A DNA stretch of 64,000 bases from contig DATIXG010000053.1 in NCBI GenBank assembly GCA_035518815.1, forward strand, positions 16,654-80,653, given 5' to 3'. This document shows, one piece after another, positions 7,408 to 21,209 of this stretch; position 1 is the stretch's first letter; each line of letters starts with the position of its first letter. The notes under the pieces were generated by a model. The model ran no database searches. It worked only from the letters and a program-made list of their open reading frames with translations, and had not been told where the DNA came from. Source of the DNA: AG25 sp035518815 (GTDB lineage Bacteria; Gemmatimonadota; Gemmatimonadetes; Gemmatimonadales; GWC2-71-9). The translations under genes and the position numbers were made by a program.

Positions 7408-8532
7408 TCAGCGGTCGAACAAACCCTTGATTCCGCGGGCGGGGTCGAGCGGCGCATCGGAGAGGTTCGTCAGGATGGCGATGACGAGCCTCGAGTCGCG
7501 ATCCAGACCGAATACCGCGGTACCCCCAACCGCGGAGCCGCCGTGAAAGACCCAGCGGTGGCCGAGCGTATCGGTCGTGACGAACCAAGCGATTCCGCAG
7601 GGGGTCACCTCGCCCGCGCGCGTGCGCTGGGGCGTGAACAGCAACTCGAGCGTCTCGGCTTTGAGGAAGCCGGGTTTCGTGAGCGCCGAACCGAACTTCA
7701 CGAGGTCTTCGGCGGTCGTCACGAAGCCGCCGCCGGCCCACTTGGCGCTGTTGTCGACGGCGGGCGAGAGCACAAAGCCGCGCCCGGAGTCGGCGTCGTA
7801 GAAGGCGGTGCGCTGCGAAATGACGCTGTCAGCGCGGTCCGGAGCCGTGTGCGACATCCCGAGCGGCCGGAAGACGTTGTGGCTCATGTAGCCAAGGAAT
7901 TCTTCCCCCGACGCGCCTTCGATCACCGCCGACACGAGCGTCCAGCCGTAGCTCGAGTATGAGAACCTCGTGCCGGGCGGAAAGAGCAGCGAGTCGCCTT
8001 CGAAGATGGTCAACTCCTCGCTCACCGTCGCGTAGCGGCGGTTCGAGAGGGCTTCGTTGCCACGGTAGTGCCGGATGCCGGCCAGGTGTCCAGCGAGCTG
8101 CCGCGTGGTGATCGGGTAGCCCTTGTCGGGGAAGGACGGCACGTAGCGCTGCACGGGCGCATCGAGGTCGAGTGTGCCGCGCTCGTACAGCTGCGCGACC
8201 GCCGCGGACGTGAGCGCCTTCGACACGCTCCCGACGCGGAACTGCGTCTCGTTGGTCACGGGCACCTTGCGCGCCAGGTCCGCGTACCCGAATCCCTGCG
8301 ACCAGACGAGGTTGCCATCGACGGTGACCGCCACCTGCACGCCCGGGATGCGAGGCCGCAGGCGATCGCACACGATGGCCCGCGCGTTGGCGACCGCTTG
8401 ACGATAGGCGGGCGGAACCGGGGCGCTGAAGCGCGAGACGCACGGCGCGATACCGCGGGGCGTGGCGAGCGGTCCCGCGACGGCCGCCGACAGGAGAGCG
8501 GCGAATCCGAACGTTGGCCCGATGGGGGTCAT
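7408..8532 (-). CDS. Serine hydrolase of the class C beta-lactamase fold, LACTB-like
   Basis: Secreted serine hydrolase, 374 residues with an N-terminal signal peptide (hydrophobic 5-22). The SxxK nucleophile motif is S102-V-S-K105, the YxN position reads Tyr-Ser-Ser in FSYSSYGW, and HGG near the C-terminus replaces KTG. This combination (SISK/SVSK, YSSYG, HGGS) resembles the LACTB group rather than true beta-lactamases, so a peptidase or esterase role is more likely than antibiotic resistance. ATG at 8532 has a strong purine-rich site (GGGAGGAAGG) just upstream. First gene of a probable two-gene unit with the PEBP gene and divergent from aguB, 51 nt away. Confidence 0.85.
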   Translation of the reverse strand: MTPIGPTFGFAALLSAAVAGPLATPRGIAPCVSRFSAPVPPAYRQAVANARAIVCDRLRPRIPGVQVAVTVDGNLVWSQGFGYADLARKVPVTNETQFRVGSVSKALTSAAVAQLYERGTLDLDAPVQRYVPSFPDKGYPITTRQLAGHLAGIRHYRGNEALSNRRYATVSEELTIFEGDSLLFPPGTRFSYSSYGWTLVSAVIEGASGEEFLGYMSHNVFRPLGMSHTAPDRADSVISQRTAFYDADSGRGFVLSPAVDNSAKWAGGGFVTTAEDLVKFGSALTKPGFLKAETLELLFTPQRTRAGEVTPCGIAWFVTTDTLGHRWVFHGGSAVGGTAVFGLDRDSRLVIAILTNLSDAPLDPARGIKGLFDR

Positions 8533-8569
8533 GACCTTCCTCCCGGGTGCGTCTCGTTCCCGTTCGTAG

Positions 8570-8575
8570 TACTCT
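8570..8575 (+). promoter_or_regulatory. Putative -10 element of aguB
   Basis: TACTCT fits TANNNT and predicts a transcript start at 8582, two bases before the aguB ATG, so a leaderless mRNA. No convincing -35 was seen. Confidence 0.3.
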
Positions 8576-8583
8576 TCACACCC

Positions 8584-9504
8584 ATGAACGGGTCAGCGCG
8601 GCCGACGCGCTACAAGGTTGGTCTCGTCCAAATGGCCATGTCGACCGACCCCGACCGGAATCTCCAGGTGGCGGTCGCCAAGGTCGCCGAGGCGAGCCGT
8701 GCCGGCGCCGCCCTCGTTTGCCTCCCCGAGCTGTTCAGGTCGCGCTACTTCGCGCAACGCGAGGATGCGGCGCGCTTCGATCTCGCGGAGCCTGTGCCGG
8801 GCCCGACCACGGAGGCGCTGGGCCGCGCCGCGCGGGAGGCGGGCGTCGTGGTGATCGCGCCAGTGTTCGAGCGCCGCGCGCCCGGCCTGTATCACAATAG
8901 CGCGGCCGTCATCGATGCCGATGGCCGGATGGTGGGGCTGTACCGCAAGATGCACATCCCCGACGACCCCGCGTACTACGAGAAATTCTACTTCGCGCCC
9001 GGCGATCTCGGGTTTCGCGCGTTCGATACCCGCGTCGGCCGCATCGGGACGCTCGTCTGCTGGGATCAATGGTATCCCGAGGGCGCGCGTCTCACCGCCC
9101 TCCAGGGTGCCGCGGTCCTGCTCTACCCAACGGCGATCGGCTGGCATCCCAAGGAGAAAGCCGCGCAGGGCGCGGCGCAAGTCGATGCCTGGCGTACGAT
9201 CCAGCGCAGTCACGCGATTGCCAATGGACTCTACGTGGCGGCGGTGAACCGCGTCGGCTTCGAGCCGAGCGAGGGTGGCGACGGGGGGGGGATCGAATTT
9301 TGGGGCTCCTCGTTCGTGGCGGACCCGTTCGGCGTCGTGATCGCGCAGGCGCCGGCCGATCGCGAGACCGTGTTGATCGCCGAGGTGGACCTGGGACGCA
9401 TCGAGGAGGTCAGACACGGCTGGCCGTTCCTGCGGGATCGGCGCGTCGATGCGTACGCCGGGCTCGGCGAGCGGTTTCTGGATCAGTCAGCAGCAAAGCA
9501 GTGA
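8584..9504 (+). CDS. aguB: N-carbamoylputrescine amidase
   Basis: Nitrilase-superfamily enzyme, 306 residues, hydrolysing N-carbamoylputrescine to putrescine, CO2 and ammonia. The Glu-Lys-Cys triad is E49 (LPELF), K122 (YRKMHIPDDP) and C159 (LVCWDQWYPE). The CWDQWYPE context and the AIGWHP segment are those of AguB rather than of general nitrilases. It comes directly before agmatine deiminase with a GTGA overlap, which confirms the pathway: agmatine to N-carbamoylputrescine (AguA) to putrescine (AguB). No Shine-Dalgarno sequence precedes the ATG. Confidence 0.95.
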   Translation: MNGSARPTRYKVGLVQMAMSTDPDRNLQVAVAKVAEASRAGAALVCLPELFRSRYFAQREDAARFDLAEPVPGPTTEALGRAAREAGVVVIAPVFERRAPGLYHNSAAVIDADGRMVGLYRKMHIPDDPAYYEKFYFAPGDLGFRAFDTRVGRIGTLVCWDQWYPEGARLTALQGAAVLLYPTAIGWHPKEKAAQGAAQVDAWRTIQRSHAIANGLYVAAVNRVGFEPSEGGDGGGIEFWGSSFVADPFGVVIAQAPADRETVLIAEVDLGRIEEVRHGWPFLRDRRVDAYAGLGERFLDQSAAKQ

Positions 9505-10559
9505 CCTCAGCCGCCGCCCGCGGCTTCCGCATGCCGGCGGAGTGGGAGCCCCACCACGCCACCTGGATCGGGTGGCCCCACAATGCCTCCGACTGGCCGG
9601 GCAAGATCACCGCGATTCCCTGGGTGTACGGCGAAATCGCGCGCGCGCTCGCACGGGGTGAGCGGGTCCGGGTGCTCGTGAACTCGGCGAGTCACGAGCA
9701 GCGCGCCCGCCGCGTCCTCAAGCAGGTGGGCGTTCCCGCCGACCGGGTCGAATTCTTTCGTTTTCCCACCAACCGCGGCTGGACACGCGACTTCGGGCCA
9801 TGCTTCATCAGGAGAGAGAGCCCCGTCGAGGTGGCGATCGCGCGATTTCGCTTCAACGCTTGGGCGAAGTATCCCGATTGGAGGCGGGACGACGCCATCC
9901 CTGAGCGCGTGGCGCGACGGCTCAAGCTGCGGCTGTTCCGCGCGCGCGCCGGGAATCGTGATCTCGTACTCGAAGGCGGGAGCATCGATGTCAACGGCCA
10001 AGGCACGCTCCTGACCACGGAGGAGTGCCTGCTCGATCCCGTCGTCCAGTCGCGGAACCCCGGACTCGACCGTGCCGCCATCGAGACGGTGCTCCGCGAT
10101 TGCCTCGGTGTGACAACGGTCTTGTGGCTCGGTAAGGGCATCGCGGGAGATGATACGCATGGGCACGTGGACGATCTGTGCCGTTTCGTGAATCCGCGCA
10201 CCGTCGTGCTGTGCCGCGAGACCGATTCCAGCGACGCGAACTATGGTCCGCTCGAAGAGAACCGTGAACGCCTTCAGGGGATGCGGCTCGAGAACGGGTC
10301 GAAGCCCGACGTGGTGTTCCTGCCGATGCCCGCGCCGGTGACGTTCGCCGGCCAGCGACTCCCCGCGAGCTACGCGAATTTCTATATCTCAAATGCCGCC
10401 GTGCTCGTTCCCACCTTCAACGATCCGAAGGACCGCGTCGCGCTCGGCATCCTCGCAGAGCTGTTCCGCGACCGTCCGGTGATCGGCATTCACGCGGTGG
10501 ATCTGGTCTGGGGGCTCGGCACGATTCACTGTCTCACGCAGCAGGAGCCGGCAGCCTAG
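9501..10559 (+). CDS. aguA: Agmatine deiminase
   Basis: Guanidino-modifying enzyme of the peptidyl-arginine deiminase fold, 352 residues, converting agmatine to N-carbamoylputrescine and ammonia. Visible motifs are the N-terminal MPAEWEPHHATWIGWP, LEGGSIDVNGQGTLLTTEECLL, the catalytic GDDTHGHVDD (His222) and the nucleophile Cys344 in GLGTIHC, eight residues from the end. The GTG start at 9501 overlaps the TGA of aguB; the next ATG would lie ten codons later. Makes putrescine from arginine-derived agmatine. Its 3' end overlaps the convergent MFS gene by 26 nt. Confidence 0.95.
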   Translation: MTSAAARGFRMPAEWEPHHATWIGWPHNASDWPGKITAIPWVYGEIARALARGERVRVLVNSASHEQRARRVLKQVGVPADRVEFFRFPTNRGWTRDFGPCFIRRESPVEVAIARFRFNAWAKYPDWRRDDAIPERVARRLKLRLFRARAGNRDLVLEGGSIDVNGQGTLLTTEECLLDPVVQSRNPGLDRAAIETVLRDCLGVTTVLWLGKGIAGDDTHGHVDDLCRFVNPRTVVLCRETDSSDANYGPLEENRERLQGMRLENGSKPDVVFLPMPAPVTFAGQRLPASYANFYISNAAVLVPTFNDPKDRVALGILAELFRDRPVIGIHAVDLVWGLGTIHCLTQQEPAA

Positions 10560-11760
10560 CCTCGCGCCCTCCGCTCCACGCACCATAGGTCCAAACAATT
10601 CCGCCCACGAGCACCGCGACCGGGATGATGAGGACCGCCTGCCCAAGCGAGGTGTGGTCGGAGAGGGCGCCGAGGATCGTCGGCGACGGCACGTCGCCAA
10701 AGATGTGGATGGCGAGGATGCTCGCGGCGACGGCGGTCGCGCGGATCGAAGGCGCCACCGCATTGATGATCGCCGAGTTGATCGGCCCGGTCGACGCAAA
10801 CAGGAGAACTTCGGCCGCGACGATCGAGCCCCAGTAGACGGGCGGCGTGGGCGAGGTGAGCCCCACGAGCACGAGCGGCGCGGCCGCAACGGTGGCGACA
10901 CCGGACACCCACAGGTATGCCTGCCTCGTGTATCGCAGCAGGGAGTCCCCGATCCATCCTCCGATCGCCGTGCCGACGAACCCCGTGACGACGAGGATGC
11001 CGCCGAACCCCGCGGTCGCCGTCCCTGCGGGCAGGCCGCGCACCCGCGTGAGGAACATGGGCATGAACGCCGCCATGCCGCCGAGCGCGAACGTGTAGGC
11101 CGCGTACCCGAGCACCGTAAGAACGTAGGGGCGATTGTGGGCGAGCGTTCCGTACGCCCCGCGGCTCGGCGGGACCAGAGCCTCGGTCTCGCGCGCGCCG
11201 CGCGGGGGATCCTCGAGACCGAGCGCGAGGAGCGCGAGCAGCACCCCGGGAAACCCGGCGACGAGGAACGCGCTCCGCCACCCGAAATGGGCATCGAGCT
11301 GGCCACTCAGCACGTAGGAGAGCGCCGAGCCGATCGGGATCGCCGCGTAGAACACGGAGAAGATTCGGCCGCGCAGCGGAGGGGCATAGTAGTCGGCGAG
11401 CAGCGTCGGGGCGATGGTACCGTAGGCCGCCTCCCCGATCCCGACCGCCGCTCGCGCCGCGAGCAGGCTCGCGAAGCTCCACGCGAGACCGCCCAGTGCC
11501 GTCGCCAGGCTCCACGCGAAGATGCCGAGCGCGATGAGGCGGGGCCGCGCGCCGCGGTCACCCAGCGCGCCGAAGACGGGCGCCGCGAGCATGTAGACGA
11601 CGATGAACCCGCTCGTGAGCAGGCCGAACTGCGTATCGCTGAGCGAGAGCGCCGCGCGCAGGCTGGGGCCGAGCGCGGCGGGTACGTAGCGGTCCAGGTA
11701 GTTGACGAGGTTGATCGCCGTGAGGACGATCAGCCCGCGGCGCGCAAGACGCGCTTCCAA
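10534..11760 (-). CDS. MFS transporter, Spinster-like
   Basis: Twelve-TM carrier of 408 residues. The N-terminal helix INLVNYLDRYVPAALGPSL and the loop FGALGDRGARPRL are typical of the Spns-like MFS group, which in bacteria moves lipids, sugars or drugs; the substrate here is unknown. The start is TTG at 11760, abutting the TAG of the upstream peptidase gene with no gap, so translation is probably coupled to that gene. No ATG or GTG is available nearby. The 3' end overlaps aguA. Confidence 0.85.
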   Translation of the reverse strand: MEARLARRGLIVLTAINLVNYLDRYVPAALGPSLRAALSLSDTQFGLLTSGFIVVYMLAAPVFGALGDRGARPRLIALGIFAWSLATALGGLAWSFASLLAARAAVGIGEAAYGTIAPTLLADYYAPPLRGRIFSVFYAAIPIGSALSYVLSGQLDAHFGWRSAFLVAGFPGVLLALLALGLEDPPRGARETEALVPPSRGAYGTLAHNRPYVLTVLGYAAYTFALGGMAAFMPMFLTRVRGLPAGTATAGFGGILVVTGFVGTAIGGWIGDSLLRYTRQAYLWVSGVATVAAAPLVLVGLTSPTPPVYWGSIVAAEVLLFASTGPINSAIINAVAPSIRATAVAASILAIHIFGDVPSPTILGALSDHTSLGQAVLIIPVAVLVGGIVWTYGAWSGGREARLPAPAA

Positions 11761-13944
11761 CTAGAGGTTCCGCTTCAGCCAGTCGGTGAGCAGGCCGAAC
11801 AGGTTCTCGCTCGTGTTGCCGCCCGAAATCGAGTGTGTCTTGTTCGGATAGATCCGCATGTCGAACTGCTTGTTGGCACGCTCGAGGCGCTGCACCAGCC
11901 GGATGGTGTTCTGGAAGTGGACGTTGTCGTCCCCGGTGCCATGCACGAGCAGCAGCCGTCCCCGCAGGCTGTCGGCATATGTGAGCGGCGCGCTCTCGTT
12001 GTACCCATCGGGGTTCTCTGCCGGCATGCCCATGTAGCGCTCGGTGTAGATCGTGTCGTAGAAGCGCCAGTCGGTCACAGGAGCGACCGCGATCGCGGCA
12101 CGGAACGTGTCGCCGCCGAGGAACAGGGTGCGGGACGCCACATAGCCGCCATAGCTCCAGCCCCAGAGCCCCACGCGCGACGGGTCGACGTAGCCGAGAT
12201 TCGCGAAGTAGCGCGCGGCGGCGATCTGGTCGCGTGACTCGTAGCGCCCGAGGTGGAGGTAGGTGACCCGCTTGAACGCCGCCCCCCGTGCCCCCGTGCC
12301 GCGGCCGTCCACGCTCGCCACCACGTAGCCCTGCTGCGCCAGCATCTGGTACCACAGATACGCAGGGCCGCCCCAAGTATCCACCACCGACTGGGAGCCG
12401 GGCCCACCGTACACCCACATGAAGAGGGGATAGCGTTTCGTCGCGTCGAAGTCGCGACCCTTGATCATGACGGCGTTCAGCTCCGTGCCGTCGGCGATCC
12501 GCACCTTCAGGAACTCGGGAGGCGTGAGACGCAGCGCGGCGACGCGCTCGGCGAGCACGTGGTTGTCGGCGATGGTGCGGACGGCCTTGCCGTCGGCCTG
12601 CCGCAGTACCTGCACGGGCGGCACGCCCGCACGGGAATACGTGTCGACGTAATAGCGATGATTGGGATCAAACTCGGGGTTGTGGGTCCCCGGCTCGCTC
12701 GACACGCGGGCGAGCCCCTTCCCGTCGAGCCCGACACGCAGCACGGGCCGCCCGAGCGGGCCGTCGATCGCCCCGGTGAACCACACCGTGCGCGCCTTGT
12801 CGTCGGCCCCGTACACCTCCGTCACGTCCCACCCGCCAGGGGTCAGCCGCCGCACGAGCTTGCCGGCGCGCGAGTAGAGGTAGATCTGCCTGAACCCCTC
12901 GCGCTCGCTCTCGAGCAGAAACTGCTTCCCCTCGTCGATCCATATCGGCTGGTGCGTGTCCACCCAGGCGGAATCGGTATCGCTCACGAGCACGCGCGAG
13001 GCGCCGGTCTTCGCGTCGGCGAGAAGCAGATCCTCTCGGTTCTGCCGGCGGTTCAGGCGCGTGAGCCAGATCTCCGTGGGGGATTCCGCGAAATCCATCG
13101 CCGACACGTAGATGTTCGCATCGGCGCCGAGGTCCATCCAGGTCGTACGGCCGCCGGCGATCTCGACGACCCCGATCTTCACGGTGGCATTCGCCTCGCC
13201 GGCCTTGGGATACCGGACCGGGAAGAGCGTCGGGTAGAGCGAGTCCGCGTTGATGAGGTAGTAGGTCTTGACCGCCGTCTGATCGAGCCGCCAAAAGGCG
13301 ATGCGCTGACCATCGGGACTGAACCGGAACGCGTCGCGCAGGTCGAGCTCTTCCTCGTACACCCAGTCGGACGTCCCGTTGATGATGTTCTCACCTCCGT
13401 CCGTTGTGAGCGCGGTTTCGGCGCCGGTGGCGAGGTCGGTCACGAAGATGTTGTTGTCGCGCACGAACCCGACCAGGCGGGCGTCGGGCGAGAACTTGGC
13501 GAACATCTGGTAGCCCGGCTGCTGGCTGACGGGGATGAGCCGTTTCGCGGCCAGATCCCAGACGTAGTAGGTGCCCTTGGTGTTCTGGCGCCACACGCGG
13601 ACCGAGTTCGTGTAGATGAGGATCTTGCTCCCATCGCGCGAGAACTCGTACTCGTCCACATCGAGCGGCTCGAACGTCCCCGGCGCGACCAGATCACGGC
13701 CGCGCACGACCAGCGTGCTGTCGCCCGACACCGGATCCACGCGGTACAGGTTCGTCTCGCTCCCCGCGGAGGCGAGGAGCGTGTATGCGCTCCCGTCATG
13801 CAGCCACTCGATGTCCTCGAGGCGGTTCGCGAAGTCGCGCGTTCCGAAGATCCGGTGAACGGAGAGGTCGGGCCCCTGCGCCGAGAGGCGCCGAGGTTCG
13901 GGATGGATCAGCAGGACGAACAAGGCCAGCAGGGCAACGCGCAT
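11761..13944 (-). CDS. Dipeptidyl peptidase IV family serine peptidase (S9B)
   Basis: Secreted prolyl-type peptidase, 727 residues, removing N-terminal dipeptides with Pro or Ala in second place. A signal peptide (MRVALLALFVLL) leads into a beta-propeller of the DPPIV_N type (about 60-500), which includes the substrate-binding pair of glutamates in WVYEEELDLRDAFRFS. The alpha/beta hydrolase domain has Ser597 (GWSYGG), Asp672/673 (HGTGDDNVH) and His704 (KTHS). The ATG at 13944 was preferred to an 81-codon upstream extension because it begins exactly at the signal peptide. Cotranscribed with the MFS gene that follows with no gap. Confidence 0.93.
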   Translation of the reverse strand: MRVALLALFVLLIHPEPRRLSAQGPDLSVHRIFGTRDFANRLEDIEWLHDGSAYTLLASAGSETNLYRVDPVSGDSTLVVRGRDLVAPGTFEPLDVDEYEFSRDGSKILIYTNSVRVWRQNTKGTYYVWDLAAKRLIPVSQQPGYQMFAKFSPDARLVGFVRDNNIFVTDLATGAETALTTDGGENIINGTSDWVYEEELDLRDAFRFSPDGQRIAFWRLDQTAVKTYYLINADSLYPTLFPVRYPKAGEANATVKIGVVEIAGGRTTWMDLGADANIYVSAMDFAESPTEIWLTRLNRRQNREDLLLADAKTGASRVLVSDTDSAWVDTHQPIWIDEGKQFLLESEREGFRQIYLYSRAGKLVRRLTPGGWDVTEVYGADDKARTVWFTGAIDGPLGRPVLRVGLDGKGLARVSSEPGTHNPEFDPNHRYYVDTYSRAGVPPVQVLRQADGKAVRTIADNHVLAERVAALRLTPPEFLKVRIADGTELNAVMIKGRDFDATKRYPLFMWVYGGPGSQSVVDTWGGPAYLWYQMLAQQGYVVASVDGRGTGARGAAFKRVTYLHLGRYESRDQIAAARYFANLGYVDPSRVGLWGWSYGGYVASRTLFLGGDTFRAAIAVAPVTDWRFYDTIYTERYMGMPAENPDGYNESAPLTYADSLRGRLLLVHGTGDDNVHFQNTIRLVQRLERANKQFDMRIYPNKTHSISGGNTSENLFGLLTDWLKRNL

Positions 13945-14010
13945 CGTGACCGCCAGTTTGTCGGTTGAGAGCCCATAAGTTACGCGCCGCAGGACGCCGC
14001 GCGCAGGCTC

Positions 14011-14040
14011 TTGACGCGCGCTCGAACGCGGTGGTATTTT
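14011..14040 (+). promoter_or_regulatory. Putative gltB promoter
   Basis: TTGACG (14011-14016), 18-base spacer, TATTTT (14035-14040). Predicted start about 14047, which gives an untranslated leader of about 260 nt before gltB, unlike the near-leaderless promoters elsewhere in the window. Confidence 0.5.
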
Positions 14041-14306
14041 TATCCCACGCACTGCATAATCATACGAACCGGTTGATACACTGGGGTTAGGCAAATCGCG
14101 CATGTCCACTCGGCGTCCGAAGGACTCGATCATTACGAAGCCGGCTAGTCCCCACTGCGGGAGCGACCGGGCGGCGTAAGCGCGCAACTACCAGTGAATC
14201 CCCGGCCTGCTCCCAACGGAGCGGGCCTTTTTTTGTGTCAGTGCCGATCGGCCCTGGCTGGGATCGCGGCAGGCTGCAGGGTCACAATCTGGGAGGAATT
14301 GGAGCG
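14041..14306 (+). promoter_or_regulatory. Long 5' leader of gltBD
   Basis: Part of a 362-base stretch (13945-14306) without a confident gene. It holds the gltB promoter, several small inverted repeats, an open frame of 25 codons at 14102-14179 (ATG to TAA), an intrinsic terminator at 14204-14234 and the gltB ribosome site (GGGAGG, 14291-14296). The small frame has no Shine-Dalgarno sequence and is not rich in Glu or Gln, so it is not called a leader peptide. The terminator upstream of the gene suggests conditional read-through. A ligand or protein sensor cannot be identified by eye. Confidence 0.5.
14204..14234 (+). terminator. Intrinsic terminator inside the gltB leader (candidate attenuator)
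   Basis: Ten-pair stem (14204-14213 with 14218-14227, one G-U pair), CAAC loop, then seven T residues (14228-14234). It lies between the predicted promoter and the start of gltB, about 72 nt before the GTG codon. Confidence 0.7.
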
Positions 14307-18915
<4,609 letters not shown>

Positions 18916-18923
<8 letters not shown>

Positions 18924-20376
18924 GGCTACCGGTTTCATCGAAATCCGGCGCAAGAAGCACCCTACCCGACCGGTGGAGGAGCGCGTTCAGGACTGGCAGG
19001 AGGTGTATCTGCCGGTTGCGCAGGCCGATCTCGAGGCCCAGGGCGCCCGCTGCATGGACTGCGGCGTACCCTTCTGTCATCAGGGTTGCCCGCTCGGCAA
19101 CCTGATCCCCGACTGGAACGATCTCGTCTACCGCGATCGCTGGCGCGCGGCGATCGACCGCCTGCACGCCACGAACAACTTCCCGGAGTTCACCGGGAGG
19201 CTGTGCCCGGCTCCGTGTGAGGGGTCGTGCGTCCTCGCGATCAACGACGACCCGGTGACGATCAAGTCGATCGAGGTCTCCATCATCGACCGGGCGTTCG
19301 CCGAGGGATGGGTTACGGCCAGCGCGCCCACGAACCGCACGTGGAAGAACGTGGCGATTGTGGGATCGGGTCCGGCGGGCCTCGCGGCGGCCGACCAGCT
19401 GAACCGCGCCGGGCATACGGTGACGGTGTTCGAGAAGTCCGACCGCATCGGCGGACTGCTCCGCTACGGCATCCCCGAGTTCAAGATGGAGAAGCGGATC
19501 CTCGATCGGCGGCTCGCGCTGCTCGAGGCCGAGGGTGTGGTGTTTCGTCCGGGCGTGAATGTCGGCGTCGACGTCACGGCTGAGTGGCTGCGTGGGAATC
19601 ACGATGCTGTGCTCCTGGCGGGAGGGGCTGGCCAGCCCCGGGACTTGCGGGTGCCCGGGCGCGAGCTCAAGGGCATCCATTTCGCGATGGAGTACCTCAC
19701 GCTGCAGAACCGCCGCTGCGAGGGCGACGCGATCCCTGACGCCGATTTCATTACCGCAGCAGGCAAACACGTCATCATCATCGGCGGCGGCGACACGGGC
19801 GCCGATTGCCTCGGCACCGCGCATCGCCAGGGTGCGCGCGCCGTGCACCAGCTCGAGGTGCTACCCAAGCCGCCCGTGACGCGCGCGCCGAACAACCCGT
19901 GGCCCGAGTGGCCCAACATCTTCCGCGTGTCGACGGCGCACGAAGAGGGCGGCGAGCGGCTTTATGCCATCTCAACCGAGCGCTTCAGCGGCGACGCGAG
20001 CGGGCGCGTGACGACGCTCCACGGCGTGCAGGTGGAGATGGTTCGCGAGGGCGGACAGACCCGCTTCGTGCCGCAGCCCGGGAGCGACTTCGAGCTGAAG
20101 GCAGACCTCGTCCTGCTCGCAATGGGCTTCGTCGGCCCGGAGCAAGGGCCGCTCCTGAGCGAGCTCGGCGTGCGCAAGAGCGACCGGGGCAACGTCGCCC
20201 GCGACGCCCGCTGGATGACGAACGTGCCCGGCGTGTTCGCCGCCGGGGACATGCAACGCGGCCAGTCACTCATCGTGTGGGCGATTGCCGAAGGCCGCAG
20301 CGCGGCCCGCGCCATCGACGAGTACTTGATGGGCGCGTCGCAACTGCCGGCGCCACTCGGCACACCTCCCCGCTAA
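18916..20376 (+). CDS. gltD: Glutamate synthase (NADPH) small subunit
   Basis: Electron-input subunit that passes NADPH electrons through FAD and 4Fe-4S clusters to GltB; 486 residues. It begins GKATGFIEIRRKKHP, as in other GltD proteins. Cluster cysteines are in CMDCGVPFCHQGCPLGN and CPAPCEGSC. FAD site is VAIVGSGPAGLAAADQL, NADPH site is HVIIIGGGDTGADC, and the C-terminal GVFAAGDMQRGQSLIVWAI closes the FAD pocket. The GTG at 18916 overlaps the end of gltB by 8 nt. Confidence 0.97.
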
Positions 20377-20412
20377 CCGGAGCAATCAATCACGCCCCGG
20401 CCGGAGATCAGG

Positions 20413-20457
20413 GGCCCCTCAGACGCGGAGCCTGCTCGGCTCCATGTCTGAGGGGCC
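20413..20457. terminator. Long hairpin between convergent gltD and the DsrE-like gene
   Basis: Perfect 12-base arms (20413-20424 with 20446-20457) enclose a second 6-base stem (GGAGCC with GGCTCC). There is no T run on either strand, so it may act as a rho-assisted or mRNA 3'-end-protecting structure rather than a classical terminator. Confidence 0.5.
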
Positions 20458-20474
20458 TCAGCACAACAGTCTAG

Positions 20475-21167
20475 CTAACCCGCGAAACAGTACGCGCAGC
20501 CGTGCTCCTGGGCGCCGCCGACCGCGACCACACCCGACGGCACTACCACGACTCCGGGCAGCAGATTCGCCACCCAGTCCTTTCGCACGGCGTCCGCCTG
20601 CAGGTTCATCGTCTTGGCGAAGATGCCGCTGTACACAGTCAGTGCGACGCCGCAGATGCCGAACAGCACGCCGGCTGAGATCAACTCGTCGACCGCCATT
20701 CCCGGAATCGGGAGCGTCCCCGGCTTCGGCTGGGCGAAAGGGTTGCCAGTCGCCGGGGCGTTGGTCGCACCGTCGTTGATCTTGAAGAACTCGCCGAACT
20801 TGTACTTCGCCCACATGGGGCTTTGCATGCCAAGCGGAATGCCGCCGTGCCGCAGCACGACCACGACCGAGTTCTCGGCGTCTTTCGTGCCGTATGTGTC
20901 GTTCGTGGTGTTGAGGTAGACGCGAGCCCAGGCCAGACCAAACCCACCGTTCGGCTCCGGGATGTCAAACAAAATCTTGTGCTTGCCGGTGATCTTGTTC
21001 AGCCATGCGGCGAACTGCGGATCGGCGGCCGCAGCGCCCCTGCGCAGGATCTCGCCCGACGCGACGGCGGGAACGGAAAATCTCCCGAGGCCGACCGCGG
21101 CGCTCGCGGCGGCGAGCTTCCCGAGGAATCCGCGGCGATGGGTAGTGAAGGCTTCGTTCTCGAGCAT
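20475..21167 (-). CDS. Tat-exported DsrE-like protein
   Basis: Protein of 230 residues from the ATG at 21167, which has GGGAGG upstream. The N-terminus carries a twin-arginine signal (THRRGFLGKLAAASAAVGL). The rest resembles the DsrE/DsrF sulfur-relay fold: SVVVVLRHGGIPLG, GICGVALTVYSGIF, and an ending with LLPGVVVVPSGVVAVGGAQEHGCAY, close to the LLPGV..VPSGV..L...G..Y pattern of secreted DsrE-like proteins. Cys residues in GICG and GCAYC could carry persulfide. It follows the TsdA-like cytochrome by 42 nt, so both probably act on thiosulfate or related sulfur species in the periplasm. Confidence 0.7.
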   Translation of the reverse strand: MLENEAFTTHRRGFLGKLAAASAAVGLGRFSVPAVASGEILRRGAAAADPQFAAWLNKITGKHKILFDIPEPNGGFGLAWARVYLNTTNDTYGTKDAENSVVVVLRHGGIPLGMQSPMWAKYKFGEFFKINDGATNAPATGNPFAQPKPGTLPIPGMAVDELISAGVLFGICGVALTVYSGIFAKTMNLQADAVRKDWVANLLPGVVVVPSGVVAVGGAQEHGCAYCFAG

Positions 21168-21209
21168 GTCGACTCCCTCCCGGAGCGTGGGTGGTGACAG
21201 CGGTGACAT

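Noticed and set aside
7408..8532. True antibiotic-resistance beta-lactamase
   Set aside because: The YxN motif is altered (Tyr-Ser-Ser) and HGG replaces KTG, as in LACTB-type hydrolases.
14102..14179. 25-codon frame in the gltB leader as a leader peptide
   Set aside because: No Shine-Dalgarno site, no enrichment in Glu or Gln, and no clear pairing with the terminator arm.
13945..14187. 81-codon upstream extension of the DPP IV gene
   Set aside because: The ATG at 13944 starts at the signal peptide, and the extension covers the gltB promoter region.
14047..14234. Cobalamin, glutamine or other known riboswitch, or 6S RNA, in the gltB leader
   Set aside because: Conserved boxes of these RNAs were looked for by eye and not found; pairing between the two ends is poor. 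A covariance search would be needed.
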